From Erythrophleum ivorense (Eukaryota > Streptophyta > Magnoliopsida > Fabales > Fabaceae): a DNA stretch of 64,000 nt. The stretch's first letter is position 1; each line of letters starts with the position of its first letter. The translations under genes were made by a program, and so were the position numbers. The notes below the pieces were generated by a model. That model did no database searches. It had not been told where the DNA came from and saw nothing but the letters and a program-made list of their open reading frames with translations. Positions 52,691-63,558 of this stretch are shown piece after piece. Location: positions 4,092,001-4,156,000 of the forward strand of contig JAIUCV010000090.1 of assembly GCA_026724425.1 (NCBI GenBank), given 5' to 3'.

Positions 52691-52723
52691 GCCTTGATGA
52701 TTTGCGATGAGACTGGACCGGGT
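52691..52723. other. Junction between Athila LTR and Tekay pol
   Basis: A short stretch after the chromodomain stop codon. No LTR of the Tekay element is present here, so its 3' end is deleted. Confidence 0.5.
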
Positions 52724-55700
52724 TTAGGACAAGTATTCCAGCTTCATCTTTGCCTCTGGCTCCCAAGTCTCCTCCTCAGTGCCACTACAGTCCCACAAGA
52801 CTCTCAACAATGGCACCCTCTTGTTCCGCATAACCTTGACTCCCCTCTCGAGAATCCTCATAGGAAGCGCCGGAACTGTCATATCTGGCTGAAGATCCTC
52901 TGGAATCTCAGCCACTAACTCCTCTGAAGGATGCAGACACCTCCGCAACATAGACAGATGAAACACCTTGTGAAAGGCGCTCATAATCGGTGGCAGCTCC
53001 AACCGATAAGCCACTGGTCCAACTCGCTCCACCACCGGGAACGGACCCATAAACCGCGGACTGAGCTTGTTCTCTGCTATGGACCTGTTAGGGCCCCTCA
53101 ACATAGCCATCTTGAGATACACTATATCTCCCACCTGAAACTCAAGCTCACGCCTCCGCATATCTGCATAACTCCTCTGTCTATCCTGAGCCTCCTTCAT
53201 GTTCAGCCTCAAAACACGGATCTTCTCCGTCGTTTCCTGAACAAAGGTAGCTCCAAACATGCTGCGCTCCCCCACTTGGGTCCAGCATAAGGGTGTCCTA
53301 CATGGCCTCCCATACAAAGCCTCATAAGGGGCCATGCCAATATTAGACTGAAAACTGTTGTTATAGTCAAACTCCGCCAAACACAGATGATCAGCCCAAT
53401 GGCCACCCCAATCCAACACACACATCCTCAGCAGATCCTCCAAAGTCTGAATAGTCCTCTCTGACTGCCCATCTGTCTGCGGATGATACGATATACTCAT
53501 ATGCACCTTGGTGCCCATCTCTGTCTGAAATGCCCTCCAAAACTCTGAGGCAAATCTCGGATCTCTATCTGACACAATACTAGCTGGCACAACATGCAAC
53601 CTCACAACCTCTCGCACAAACTTCCTAGCCAAGACAGCAGCTCCATCTGTCATCTTGATGGCCAAGAAATGCGCGGACTTGGTCAAACGATCCACAATGA
53701 CCCAAATCGCATCAAATGTCTGTGAGATAGGTAATCCCACCACAAAATCCATCTTGATCATATCCCACTTCCACTCTGGAATGGGTAAGCTCTGCAAAAC
53801 TCCACCTGGAACCTGATGCTCTACCTTGACCAACGAACACGTGTTGCACCTCGCAACCCAATCTGCCACATCTCTCTTCATCCCAACCCAGTGATAATAC
53901 CATTTGAGGTCACGGTACATCTTGGTCGCACCCGGATGAATCGAAAACTTGCTCGAATGAGCCTCTCTCAAGACCTCTCGTCTGAACACCTCGTTCTTGG
54001 GCACACAAACTCGCCCACGAACCAAAATCGTCCCATTTGCCGAGACCTCATACTCAGAACCAGCTGCCCGCGATGCATCAACCAAACCCTGATCATCTTG
54101 CTGAGCCACTCTGATCCTACTGAGTAAGTCTGCCTGATCAGCTGCCTCCAAACCCAAAGGCTCCTCTGAAATAGCACAAAGCCGCAATGTACTAATCTCG
54201 CTGACCAAAGTCTCCACATCCTGCTATCTAGCTGAATCAACTCGCCGTCGACTCAACGCATCTGCCACCAAGTTGGCCTTGCCTGGATGATACACAATAT
54301 CCAGATCATAATCTGCCAGAAACTCCACCCAACGCGTCTGCCTCGCATTCAGCAAAGGCTGAGTAAAGATATGCTGTAAACTCTTGTGATCCGTAAAGAT
54401 CTGCATAGCACCACCATAAAGATAAGACCTTCAAATCTTGAGTGCAAAGACCACTGCCCCCAACTCAAGATCGTGTGTAGGGCGGTTGCGCTCACTGCCC
54501 TGCAACTGCCTCGATGCATAAGCAATCACTCTGCCCTCCTGCATCAAGACACAACCTAACCCCACACCTGAAGCATCTGTATACACCACATAAGGCTTCC
54601 CCGGATCGGGTAATGCCAACACTGGTGTACTAGTCAACATCTCCTTGAGCTTCCCAAAGCTCTCCTCGCACTCAGGCGACCACACAAACGGCACATCCTT
54701 GCCTGTCAACCTCGTCATCGGCTGAGACATACTCGCAAAGCCCCTGACAAACCTCATGTAGTATCCTGCTAAACCCAGAAAAATCCTGATCTCGGTAGCA
54801 CTACTCGGTCTAGGCCAATCTCTGATAGCCTCAATCTTAGCCGGATCCACAGAAACTCCCTCTGCAGAAACAATATGGCCAAGAAACCCCATCTCTCTCT
54901 GCCAAAAGCTGCACTTGCTCAACTTAGCAAACAGCTTCTGCTCTCGAAGCTTCTCCAAAACAAGCCTCAAGTGAGTCGCATGCTCCTCTGGACTCCTCGA
55001 ATACACTAAGATGTCATCAATGAAAATGATAACGAACACGTCCAAAAACTCCCTGAACACGTCGTTCATCAATCTCATAAAAGCTGCCGGCGCATTAGGC
55101 AGCCCGAATGGCATGACTACAAACTCGAAGTGCCCATACCTCGTCCTGAATGCCGTCTTGCGAACATCTGCCTCATCTATCAGGATCTGATGATAACCCG
55201 ATGCCAAATCAATCTTGGAGAACCAAGTAGCACCCCTCAACTGATCCAACAACTCATCAATCCTCGGGAGTGGGTACCTGTTCTTCACTGTGACTCGGTT
55301 GAGTCCCCGGTAATCGATGCACAACCGGAAACTGCCATCCTTCTTTTTCACGAACAACACTGGTGCTCCCCACGGTGAAACACTCGGCCGAATGAACCCC
55401 TTGCTCAAAAGGTCCTCCAGCTGCTTCTTCAGCTCTGCCAACTCTGCTGGCGCCATCCTGTAAGGTCTCTTCGATATTGGAGCTGTCCCGGGCTCCAACT
55501 CAATCGTGAAGGGATCTGACCGAGATGGTGGTAACCCCTTCAGAGACCGAAACACATCCTCGAACTCCCGGACAACCTCAATACCCTCAAGAGCCACCTC
55601 ACCACTAGACTCCGACATCACTATCGTCGCCAAATACGTCTCACAACCTCGCCCTATCATCTGCTCAGCCTGAATAGCCGAGATCACAAGACTCCCTGAC

Positions 55701-56064
55701 GTCGGTCTCACACCCTGATAAACCAACCTCCCTGCATCTCGCTCAAACACAACTCTGCCTCTGAAACAATCCAGATGAACTCTGTAACTCGACAGCCAAT
55801 CCATCCCCAATATCACGTCATACAGCTCCACCGGACTGATGACCAAATCTGCCGGCATAGACTGCCCCGCAATCTGAACGTCGACTGCTCTAGCACGGCC
55901 CAAAGTAGTCAGGAAACCTCCACCGGCAACCTTGACCAAACCCTTGCGCTCACCAGCGCTACTCTGGATACCTCTACTCTCGGCACACTCCGGAGTAATG
56001 AAGCAATTCGATGCTCCTGAGTCAAACAGCACGTGAGACTCAACACCACCAACTAACAAGGTCC
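52724..56064 (-). pseudogene. Tekay-type chromovirus pol: protease, RT, RNase H, integrase, chromodomain
   Basis: One frame runs from 56064 to 52724 with only two nonsense codons. Domains in order: protease LFDSGASNCFI; RT with RLCIDYRGLNRVTVKNRYPL, the FVVMPFGLPNAPAAFMRLMN motif and active site FIDDILVYS; RNase H with YTDASGVGLGCVL and TDHKSLQHIF; integrase with its HHCC finger, Asp in MDFVVGLP, Asp in VSDRDPRF and Glu in TDGQSERTIQTLE; then a C-terminal chromodomain-like GTEEETWEPEAKM. Stops are at ~54430 (Trp TGG to TGA in the ALKIWRSYLYGG motif) and ~54223 (TAG). Otherwise full length. The 3' LTR is lost. Confidence 0.92.
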
Positions 56065-56179
56065 CTACACAATTCCACAAGTGTTGAGAACCCTAAACAC
56101 CATCACAGTAAAATAAAGAACAGACAACTACACAACAATTCTACACTAAGAATTTACGAAGTCTGAATCAGAATTTTAC
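56065..56179 (-). other. Candidate 115 bp intron between gag and protease of the Tekay element
   Basis: The gag frame ends a few codons after GQITG in an in-frame stop. Removing GTAAAATTC...GTGTAG rejoins QIT-G-TLLVGGVES, the expected continuous chromovirus sequence. The removed segment is T-rich on the coding strand, has an ACTGTGAT branch-like motif and an AG end, and is not a multiple of three. Confidence 0.65.
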
Positions 56180-57082
56180 CTGTGATCTGGCCTGACTGAC
56201 TGGTATGGCCCACCTCTGCCGCAGAGTACACCCGCGGCGCTGCTCCCAACTGCTCCAACGGCTGCACCGCTGCAATCTGCGCTACCGGCTGAACCGACGC
56301 CACTGACAACTGCTGCAACTTGGGACACATCGGCCTGAGATGTCCCGGCTCTCTGCAGTGAAAGCACACTCTAGTATCCCGAGACGCACTACTCTTGGGA
56401 CAACTAGCCACTCGATGCTCCAAGCTCCCACAACCGAAGCAACCACGAGCACTCTGGCTGCCTCCAGCAACCTCCTCAAACCTCCTCTTCTGGCCCTGCG
56501 CAGGCTTGCCGCCCTTGCTAGAACCAGAACTGAAACTCCTGCGCTGTTGCTGCTGCTGCTGGCCCCTCGGCTGGGTAGCAGGAACAACCGCAGCTGGCAC
56601 CACAACTGGACCAACCTGCTCACGAAGGTCCTCCTCGATGGAAGCTGCTAGCTCCACCAACTCTGCCCTGGTAGAATACGAACTACCCCTGCACTGAGTT
56701 CTTATGCTCGATCGCAGACCCTGAAGGAATCTCGCCATCAGACTCCGCGCACTCTCAAGACCGTAACCAGAATACGCCACAACTCTGCCAAACTCTGCGT
56801 CATACTCTCGCATTGACCTATCTCCCTGAGTCAATGCCACAAACCTCATCTGAAATCTGTCTCTGGCCTCCTGAGGAAAATACTTGGCGTTGAACTCCGC
56901 TAGGAAGTCACCCCAAGTCCACGCTGCCCTCCTCAATATGACAGATCGCCACCACAAATGTGCGTCACCACCAAGGTAATGCACTGCCAACTCCACCTGG
57001 TACCCCTCTGGACACCTAACCGAACGGAAGTTCCGTCCCAGCCTCTGCCGCCACTCATCAGCCTCCTCGGGCCCACCTCTAC
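56180..57082 (-). pseudogene. Tekay gag, C-terminal part
   Basis: Starting at the target duplication, GGPEEADEWRQRL leads into the gag domain (NFRSVRCPEGYQVELAVHYL, DAHLWWRSV, FLAEFNAKYFPQEARDRF, MREYDAEFGRVVAYS). A Gln-rich linker and two CCHC knuckles, CFGCGSLEHRVASC and CFHCREPGHLRPMC, follow. Its N-terminal part lies beyond the insert, at 60388-59944. In related elements gag and pol are one frame; here they are linked only through the candidate intron. Confidence 0.88.
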
Positions 57083-57443
57083 TGGCGCAGCGTATCAACG
57101 GTAACTCAGCTCAATCTAGGGTTTTTAGATTAAAACCTCTAGAGACCTGACTTCTTGTATCGAAGAACTTAATCAAATTCGATGCAAGGCTCTTGTATTG
57201 ATGACAGAATCGAATCAATGCAAGGCTTTAGAGAAAACTCTAGATTAATATTATTCAAAAACTGATTATCAAAGACAACTTACAATCCTTTATATAGGAC
57301 TTAAGAGACGGTTTATAATAACCTAACTCATTATAAAATAGGAAATCTAACAAAAGAAAAGCATAAATGGAAAAGGAAATACTCTAAAAATCCGAAATAG
57401 AAAACTAGTAGCTTGACGGCAAAGGTATTATGATGCTGCATCA
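57083..57443 (-). repeat. 3' LTR of Reina-like element R
   Basis: On minus it reads TGATGCAGCATCATAATACC ... GCTGCGCCA. The polypurine tract CCCCGGGGGACC precedes it. A CCTATATAAAGG box lies at about 57287-57298. The R integrase frame stops inside it at 57428. Confidence 0.8.
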
Positions 57444-58702
57444 GGTCCCCCGGGGTTAGAAAGATTCGACCTCGAATCAGGAATTGGATTCGGGGGAGCA
57501 TAGCGAGAGAGGTAACGAACATTGAACACATCCGATGTAGTGATATGAGCTGGAAGTTGTAGACGATACGCATTATCATTAATACGCTCCAAGACTGTAA
57601 GAGGGCCTATCTTTTTGGCCTTGAGCTTGTTATAAGCATTAGCTGGCATACGATCTTTAGTGAGAAACGCCCAAACTTGATCACCAACTTCGAACAGGAC
57701 ACGGCGACGACCAACATCAGAGGCAGCTTTGTACTTCGCCGAAGAAGACTCCAAATTGGTGATAACCTTTGTATGAACCTGCTGAATGTTGTCGACAAAA
57801 TCAGCAGCGACTCCATGAAGACGAGTACGATCAGGAAGAGTAGTTAAATCCAAAGGGCCACGAGGAAGAAGGCCATAAACGACATGAAATGGACTGAATC
57901 CGGAGCTTCGATTAAGTGCATGGTTATGAGCAAACTTTGCTTGAGGAAGTTTTGTATCCCAAGATTTAATGGCATCACCAACAAGACATCGGAGCAAGTT
58001 TCCCAACGATCGATTGGTTACCTTCGTCTGACCGTCCGTTTGAGGATGATAAGCCGAACTCATGTCTAGACTGGTACCAAGAAGCTTCCAAAGAGACCGC
58101 CAGAAGTGACCCAAGAAGCGCGAATCGCGGTCTGAAACAATAGAAGATGGCAACCCATGAAGTTTATAAACCTCACGAAAGAAGAGAGTGGCGACTTGGA
58201 CTGCATCTGTTGTCTTTTTACAGGGAACCAAGTGCACCATCTTAGAGAACCGATCCACGACAACAAAGATAGAATCGAACCCTTTCTGTGTACGTGGAAG
58301 ACCCATAACGAAATCCATACTGATGTCGGACCATGGTTGAGCTGGTATAGGTAAAGGCAAGTAGAGACCAGCGTTCGTGGTATGACCTTTCGAAGTTTGA
58401 CAAGTTGTACATCGCTCAACAAAACGCTCAACATCGCGTCGGAGGGCTGGCCAAAAATAGGATGCAGAGATCAATTGCAACGTTCTATCACGCCCGACAT
58501 GACCTTCATTATGTGCTTCAGCGATAAGTTGGAGACGGAGGCTGCAGTTCGGAATGCAGAGACGGTCGCCACGAAAAATAAAGCCATCATGAAGAGTGAA
58601 GTCTTGCGACACGCCATTCTGAACATCAAGAAGAATCCGACCAAAATAATCATCAGATTCGTACAAGTCCGCAAAAGCTGCAAAACCGGGAACGGAAATG
58701 AT
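57428..58702 (-). pseudogene. Reina-like integrase fragment
   Basis: The frame begins at a junction (IISVPGFAAFADLYESDDYF) and contains the HHCC finger (H..H.....CTTCQTSKG), catalytic Asp in ISMDFVMGLPRTQKGF, Asp in VSDRDSRFLGHFW and Glu position replaced: the DGQTKVTNRSLGNLLR block has Lys where DGQTE is usual. A KIGPLTVLERINDNAYRLQL end follows, without a clear chromodomain. RT, RNase H and protease are missing. The start MSWQ comes from S LTR sequence. Not functional. Confidence 0.85.
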
Positions 58703-58984
58703 CGAGACCTGCCAGCTCAACCAAGGGATTTGATAATCCTCACTTGGGACCTGCTTCTTGAACTCGTTGAGATCTCAATAGATCTACGGAAAACAAGGAC
58801 AGAAAATACTCTTCTCTTAAAAGCCAAAGCTCTTTATTAAAAATCAACAACTTCATACAATATTAGGCCTAAACGGCTTATTTATAATAAATCTAGAAAC
58901 CTAGAAAACCCTAAAACAATAATAGGAAATTATCAAAATAATAATATAAATAATTAGAATATTTCTAAATATCTCTCTGCATCA
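58703..58984 (-). repeat. Truncated 3' LTR of element S
   Basis: It matches 59659-59938 closely (one or two mismatches by eye) but lacks the last ~58 bases, being joined to R integrase at a TCTCGATC microhomology. Confidence 0.85.
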
Positions 58985-59599
58985 TTCTCTCCGGGTTGGA
59001 GGAGATTCGCCCTCGAATCTTAGTTGTGGTCTTCGTTTCCAAAACTTCTTCCACTAAATTCATTCAATATTTTTCTTTCCTTCTTTCTAACCTTCCATGA
59101 GTAATATCCTTTAAATAAAAGAATATTATTTTGCACCTTAATCCCTTTTGTCTTTGAACCTTCGGTAGCAAACCACGATACCACAAATTGAATGTTTTTC
59201 TTGATATACTCTTTGATATAAAGAGACCAAATCTCCACCATCTCCTTGTTTGCATATAATAAAATACTTTCCTCACCTTCCATGGACACATCGTCTTTTA
59301 TTTGATTGGTGTGGCTGCCTATTATCAATACCAATCCATGAGTACCATGCACGATATCTTCCTTTGATGCTTGATCTTTGTTGAATAGTGTTTCACCGAT
59401 TGCAGAGATAATTAGATCTTCATCGTTGTAAACATCAAAAAGCGGATCTCCAATAATTTCTCTGAAATCTTCACATAGATCTTCACATGAAGAAAATGGA
59501 TATTTATCCGTGTGATAAGAAAATCTCCCAAACAACATGATAAACAAAAACAGAATCGAACCTTGATTGAGAAATCAAAGTGCTGTCTCTGATACCAAC
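58985..59599 (-). other. Internal region of small element S with a 175-aa ORF and primer site
   Basis: A primer site complement CTCTGATACCA lies at 59587-59597 and a polypurine-like stretch next to 58985. The ORF 59547-59020 encodes a 175-residue protein (starts MFIMLFGRFSYHTDKYP; contains SCEDLCEDFREIIGDP and a basic C-terminus) of unknown function with no retroelement enzyme motif. With 339 bp LTRs and only ~615 bp inside, S is a very small non-autonomous element. Confidence 0.65.
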
Positions 59600-59938
59600 T
59601 GATGTAGCGAAAGCTACGATAAACGCAGCTCGACCAATAGATTCAAAGGAATCGATCGAGACCTGCCAGCTCAACCAAGGGATTTGATAATCCTCACTTG
59701 GGACCTGCTTCTTGAACTCGTTGAGATCTCAATAGATCTACGGAAAACAAGGACAGAGAATACTCTTCTCTTAAAAGCCAAAGCTCTTTATTAAAAATCA
59801 ACAACTTCATACAATATTAGGCCTAAACGGCTTATTTATAATAAATCTAGAAACCTAGAAAACCCTAAAACAATAATAGGAAATTATCAAAATAATAATA
59901 TAAATAATTAGAATATTTCTAAATATCTCTCTGCATCA
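59600..59938 (-). repeat. 5' LTR of element S (339 bp)
   Basis: On minus it reads TGATGCAGAGAG...CGCTACATCA, followed by the primer site. It contains AATAAAGAGC as a possible polyadenylation region. Confidence 0.85.
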
Positions 59939-59943
59939 TCTAC

Positions 59944-60388
59944 CCTCAAAGAAAGGCGTCCCGATCCTCTGCATCTCCCTCATCATCTCCAGATAGGAAG
60001 GATGCCCAACCACCGCAGCACCATGCTGCCCAACAAACGCGCCCTGCTATGCCCCCACCACCGGAGGAACACCCGGAGCCTGCTCTGGAACCGCCTGCGG
60101 AAGACGTGCCAAGATCTGCGTCAGAACCCCCATCAGCTGGTCACCAAGACCATGAGCTGGAGCGGCACCCGCACCTGGGGCAACCCCAACTCCCGCGCCT
60201 CCACTAGCGCCCAAACTGGCCTCACTCGCCACAAACTGAGTCTCTGACGCTGTCGCCACACTAGGCACTGCACTCTCACCCGAATCCGCCTGCGCTCCAC
60301 CACCACGGCCTCTGCCACGGCCTCCGCCACGGCCTCTGCCACGGCCTCTACCACGACCCCTGCCACGACCTCTTGCTCCTGCATCCAT
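59944..60388 (-). pseudogene. Tekay gag, N-terminal part
   Basis: The frame starts MDAGARGRGRGRG with an Arg/Gly repeat tract, then an Ala/Gly/Ser-rich region and GDQLMGVLTQILARLPQAVP. A TAG at ~60045 interrupts it (CAG to TAG likely), and it then continues FVGQHGAAVVGHPSYLEMMR, MQRIGTPFFEG to the insertion. The RGG-like N-terminus is typical of Tekay gag. Confidence 0.82.
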
Positions 60389-60583
60389 CTCACTGCACTA
60401 CCACAGCACAGTAGATGAGCAAACTAGAACACACAAAAACAAACCACAAGATAAAACACACAACTTACCGCGGAAAACTGGAAGACTGAGAGGATGAGAC
60501 TAAACTACTAACTAACTAACTCACTTAATCAATTAAACACATAGTCCAATTCATCCAATACTAACAGTCCTAAAACCGTATTC

Positions 60584-60595
60584 GCTCTGATACCA
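60584..60595 (-). other. Primer binding site of the Tekay element
   Basis: The complement of TGGTATCAGAGC, three bases from the LTR end. Confidence 0.9.
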
Positions 60596-60598
60596 AAA

Positions 60599-61666
60599 TG
60601 AAACAACCAAGCTTTTTTTTTTTTTTAATTAATTATCAATGCGGAAATTCTCGAAAGAAATCAATAATAATAAGTCATAAATAAACCGTTCAACAATTAA
60701 ACCAATAACCAATAAAATCCAATAATAAATTCTAGCAACCTAAACACCAGGTTTGCTACACTGTAAAATAAAACTAACACCCTAACAACGAATTCCTTGT
60801 CAGCCACAACAAGATAAGCAATATCAAATTCCTAGTCTCATCATCCTCTTCTCTCGGTCTCTTTCCGCGGAAGAACATTTCGGCTACCTGCATCACATTA
60901 GGGAAAAAGAGATGCATAAGTATTTAATAAATACTTAGTGAGGCAATCACCCCGCCTACAGGCCAATTACGCAATTTTAACAATTTTCAATAATATTAAT
61001 AATTACCACAATTATTAAATCATTCACTTTAATTATTAAATAATTACCACAATTAAATAATAATTTTTAAACACTTAAATAAATTCCACAATTATTTTTA
61101 AATCCTTTAATTAATTAATTTCACCAATTATTAATTAATTCTCGCATTAAACCAATTAATTACCACTAAACCGGATTAAACCATTTAATCCAATTGATTT
61201 CTTAAATCGCCAGATAACCGGATTAAACCGGACTGTGTCGATCGACACACACTTGTGTCGGTCGACACCTTGCCCGTTTGGTGTCGACCGACACCAGCTT
61301 GGTGTCGATCGACGCCAACTTCGATTTTCAACACAAAAACACCCAAACACACAATTATCACAATACACACGATCTAAGCCACGATTATCATAAGGATAAA
61401 CACGAAAATCACGTAAACTCACTCAATCCACAATTCACTTTCACAATCTAATTCTCTTGCGAGCCTACGGTCATGCACTCACTTTGACAAAGGATTGAAA
61501 GGAAGAAAGAGATGAAGAACAACAACCACAGCCTATGAATCCTCAGAAATCACCCAGAAATCTCCAGAATCACCTCAACTCTCTCTCTGCCTCTTTTCCT
61601 CTTGTTTTTCACGAAAAAGACAAAAACAATGCGGCCACCACTCTTAAAACGCGACCTAGGGCTTTT
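60599..61666 (-). repeat. 5' LTR of the Tekay element, interrupted at 61667
   Basis: On + it starts TGAAACAACCAAGC after the primer site. It contains AT-rich blocks (60960-61160), four TCGA-centred 14-16 bp palindrome-like units at 61236-61318, and is cut by the inserted Athila-like LTR. The rest is outside the window or lost. Confidence 0.8.
61236..61318. repeat. Four copies of a GTGTCGAYCGACAC palindrome
   Basis: GTGTCGATCGACAC is a perfect palindrome; three more near-palindromic copies (GTGTCGGTCGACAC, GTGTCGACCGACAC, GTGTCGATCGACGC) follow at ~20-24 bp spacing. Confidence 0.85.
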
Positions 61667-63558
61667 TGATGGGGATTAAACTTTTCCCAATTTCTACCCC
61701 TAATTCTGCAAGTGCACAGATCGAGAGTAGTAACGGGTATCGAACACAAGGAGCAGATAAGTGCACTACGAGCTATGCGAGTCTAATCAAGCTAGGACAA
61801 ATGAGGGGATTTCGGGTTTTAAGATACTAATTAACTAAACTAAATGAAAGCAAAGTAAAACGGTGTAAGTTCAATATGAAAGAGACGCTAGGCAATAGGT
61901 AATTCGCAGAGATTCATAGATGATAAGTTTGATGATTGATTTCTATCTATGTAGGGATATGGGATGTAAGATCCGTCTAGAACACAAAACACGAAAATAA
62001 GTCTTTCCACTTCCGTGGCTCCGACTCCTATGATAACTTATCTAATCGCTAAACTTTCGGTATGTCCTTAGATAGTTAATCAAGCATTAAATCGATCAGG
62101 TTCGGATACAGTTCACTAGGCTTAGTAAATCAACTTCCGCAGTCTAAGAAACCTAGCTTGTCAAAGAATAGGTCCGGCGAATGATACAACACTTCCGTGG
62201 CTCAAATCAACCTAGGATCGGATTGCTAGATGCGCGGTAAAGCAATCAGCATTAATAAGTGAACAAAACGAGACAAAGACTCTAATGATATCCCTAGTTA
62301 ATTCATCAAATCATAATCAGCATATGAACTCTTTGAAACCCTAAAACCTAACTAGAAATCTACTCAATCATGATGCAAGTAAACAAGCACAAATCTGAGA
62401 AAGAAATCATATTATTATAAGGAGAACAGGGTTTAGAAATCTTCTCTATATTGAGATACAAAGAAGGGATCTTCTCCCTAAGGAAAACAATGAGAAGGAA
62501 GTAAAACAATGGAGAATCCCTCTAAGGGGACCTCCCTAGTGCGGCCCTCTCTTGTGGCTCCTCTCCTGTGCGGCTCTGTTGTGTCTCTCTTGTGTCTCTC
62601 TATTCTAATGAGGCTAAAAAAGTGTATTTATAGTGCCCTAGGTCTTCCAAGGTCGGTTTAGGTGAAACGGGCTGAGAATTGTTGAAATTGCATAATTGGG
62701 CTTGTGTTCGCGGGGTCGGGTCGACCGGGAGAGTCGTGGTCGAGCGGGGCGGTCGACCGGTCGGTCGGGATGGCGTCTGGGTCGAGCGGGCGGTCGACCG
62801 GTCGGTCGGGATGGCGTCTGGGTCGAGCGGGGCGGTCGAGCGCGCGTGGAATGGTGAAGAAAGGTTGGGTCGGACGGGAGCCTTGGAGGCCCTGTCCGAC
62901 CGGCTTCGGTCGACCGGATGGTCATCATCATGAAGGAATGTCGGGTTGGACGAGGGCCATGGAGTCCCTGTCCGACCGGCTCGGTCGAGCGGATGTGGAT
63001 GGCTGATGTGTCCGGTTTTCGGCTGTCTAGACCACTCTTCGGTCAAAACGTGATATCTTCTAAACTGCTCATCCAAATTGCATAATTCCAACTGCATTGG
63101 AACACTAACTCATCTGGCTATCTTGGTGCCGAGTTTCATTTATATCCGTTGAGTTTAAGGTTCCATGCCGTTGCTTCCCGTTTGATGTACTGATGCAGTC
63201 CGAGAAAGCTCTTTCATATATGTCTCACGGAAATAGAGATATCTCCCAATCTACTCGACCAAACTGAGTGATCCCAGTTGCATTGCAAAGCTAACTCATG
63301 TAGGCATCGTAACGAAGTGGATTTGATGAATTCCATTGAGTATAATGTCTTTAAGGCCCTTCCAAAGTTGATGCTATGTCCTGGAGCGGTCTTGAAGTCC
63401 AAATCCTGTGTTTTGCTCCAAAATGCATCTTTTGACCTGTTTAGACTCTAAGTACTATAAATCCATAAAAACTACCTTTTTATATCAAAAAGCCTTTAAA
63501 AACCTTATAAAAAGCATAGTAAAACCATATAAAAAGGGTACAAAATAGAGGTATATCA
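61667..63558 (-). repeat. 3' LTR of an Athila-like element that continues beyond the window (1892 bp)
   Basis: On minus it reads TGATATACCTC ... AATCCCCATCA; the polypurine-tract complement ACTCCCCCAGACTTA follows at 63559, so this is a minus-strand 3' LTR. A TATAAATACACT box is at 62621-62632. GC-rich TCGA/GGTCGACCGG repeats occupy 62700-62990, including a ~39 bp tandem duplication. The five bases before it (CTTTT, 61662-61666) would be the target duplication. Confidence 0.85.
62621..62632 (-). promoter_or_regulatory. LTR promoter TATA box
   Basis: TATAAATACACT on minus; equivalent to TATAAATACATG at 52623-52634 in the related LTR. Pyrimidine-rich sequence (CTCTCTTGTG on +) lies just downstream of it in transcription. 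Confidence 0.6.

Larger units (their letters stand above)
57083..59938 (-). mobile_element. Chimeric Reina-like LTR insert with TCTAC target duplication
   Basis: TCTAC flanks both ends (57078-57082 and 59939-59943); on minus the insert begins TGATGCAGAGAG and ends CTGCGCCA. The right end is the LTR of a small element (S), the left end the LTR of a different Reina-like element (R). In order on minus: S 5' LTR, S primer site, S ORF, S 3' LTR cut at ~58703, R integrase, R 3' LTR. It splits Tekay gag between FFEG and GGPEEA. Confidence 0.85.

Noticed and set aside
60133..60393. Alternative-frame ORF opposite the Arg/Gly tract
   Set aside because: It is a frame shadow of the GC-rich RGG-coding repeat of Tekay gag.
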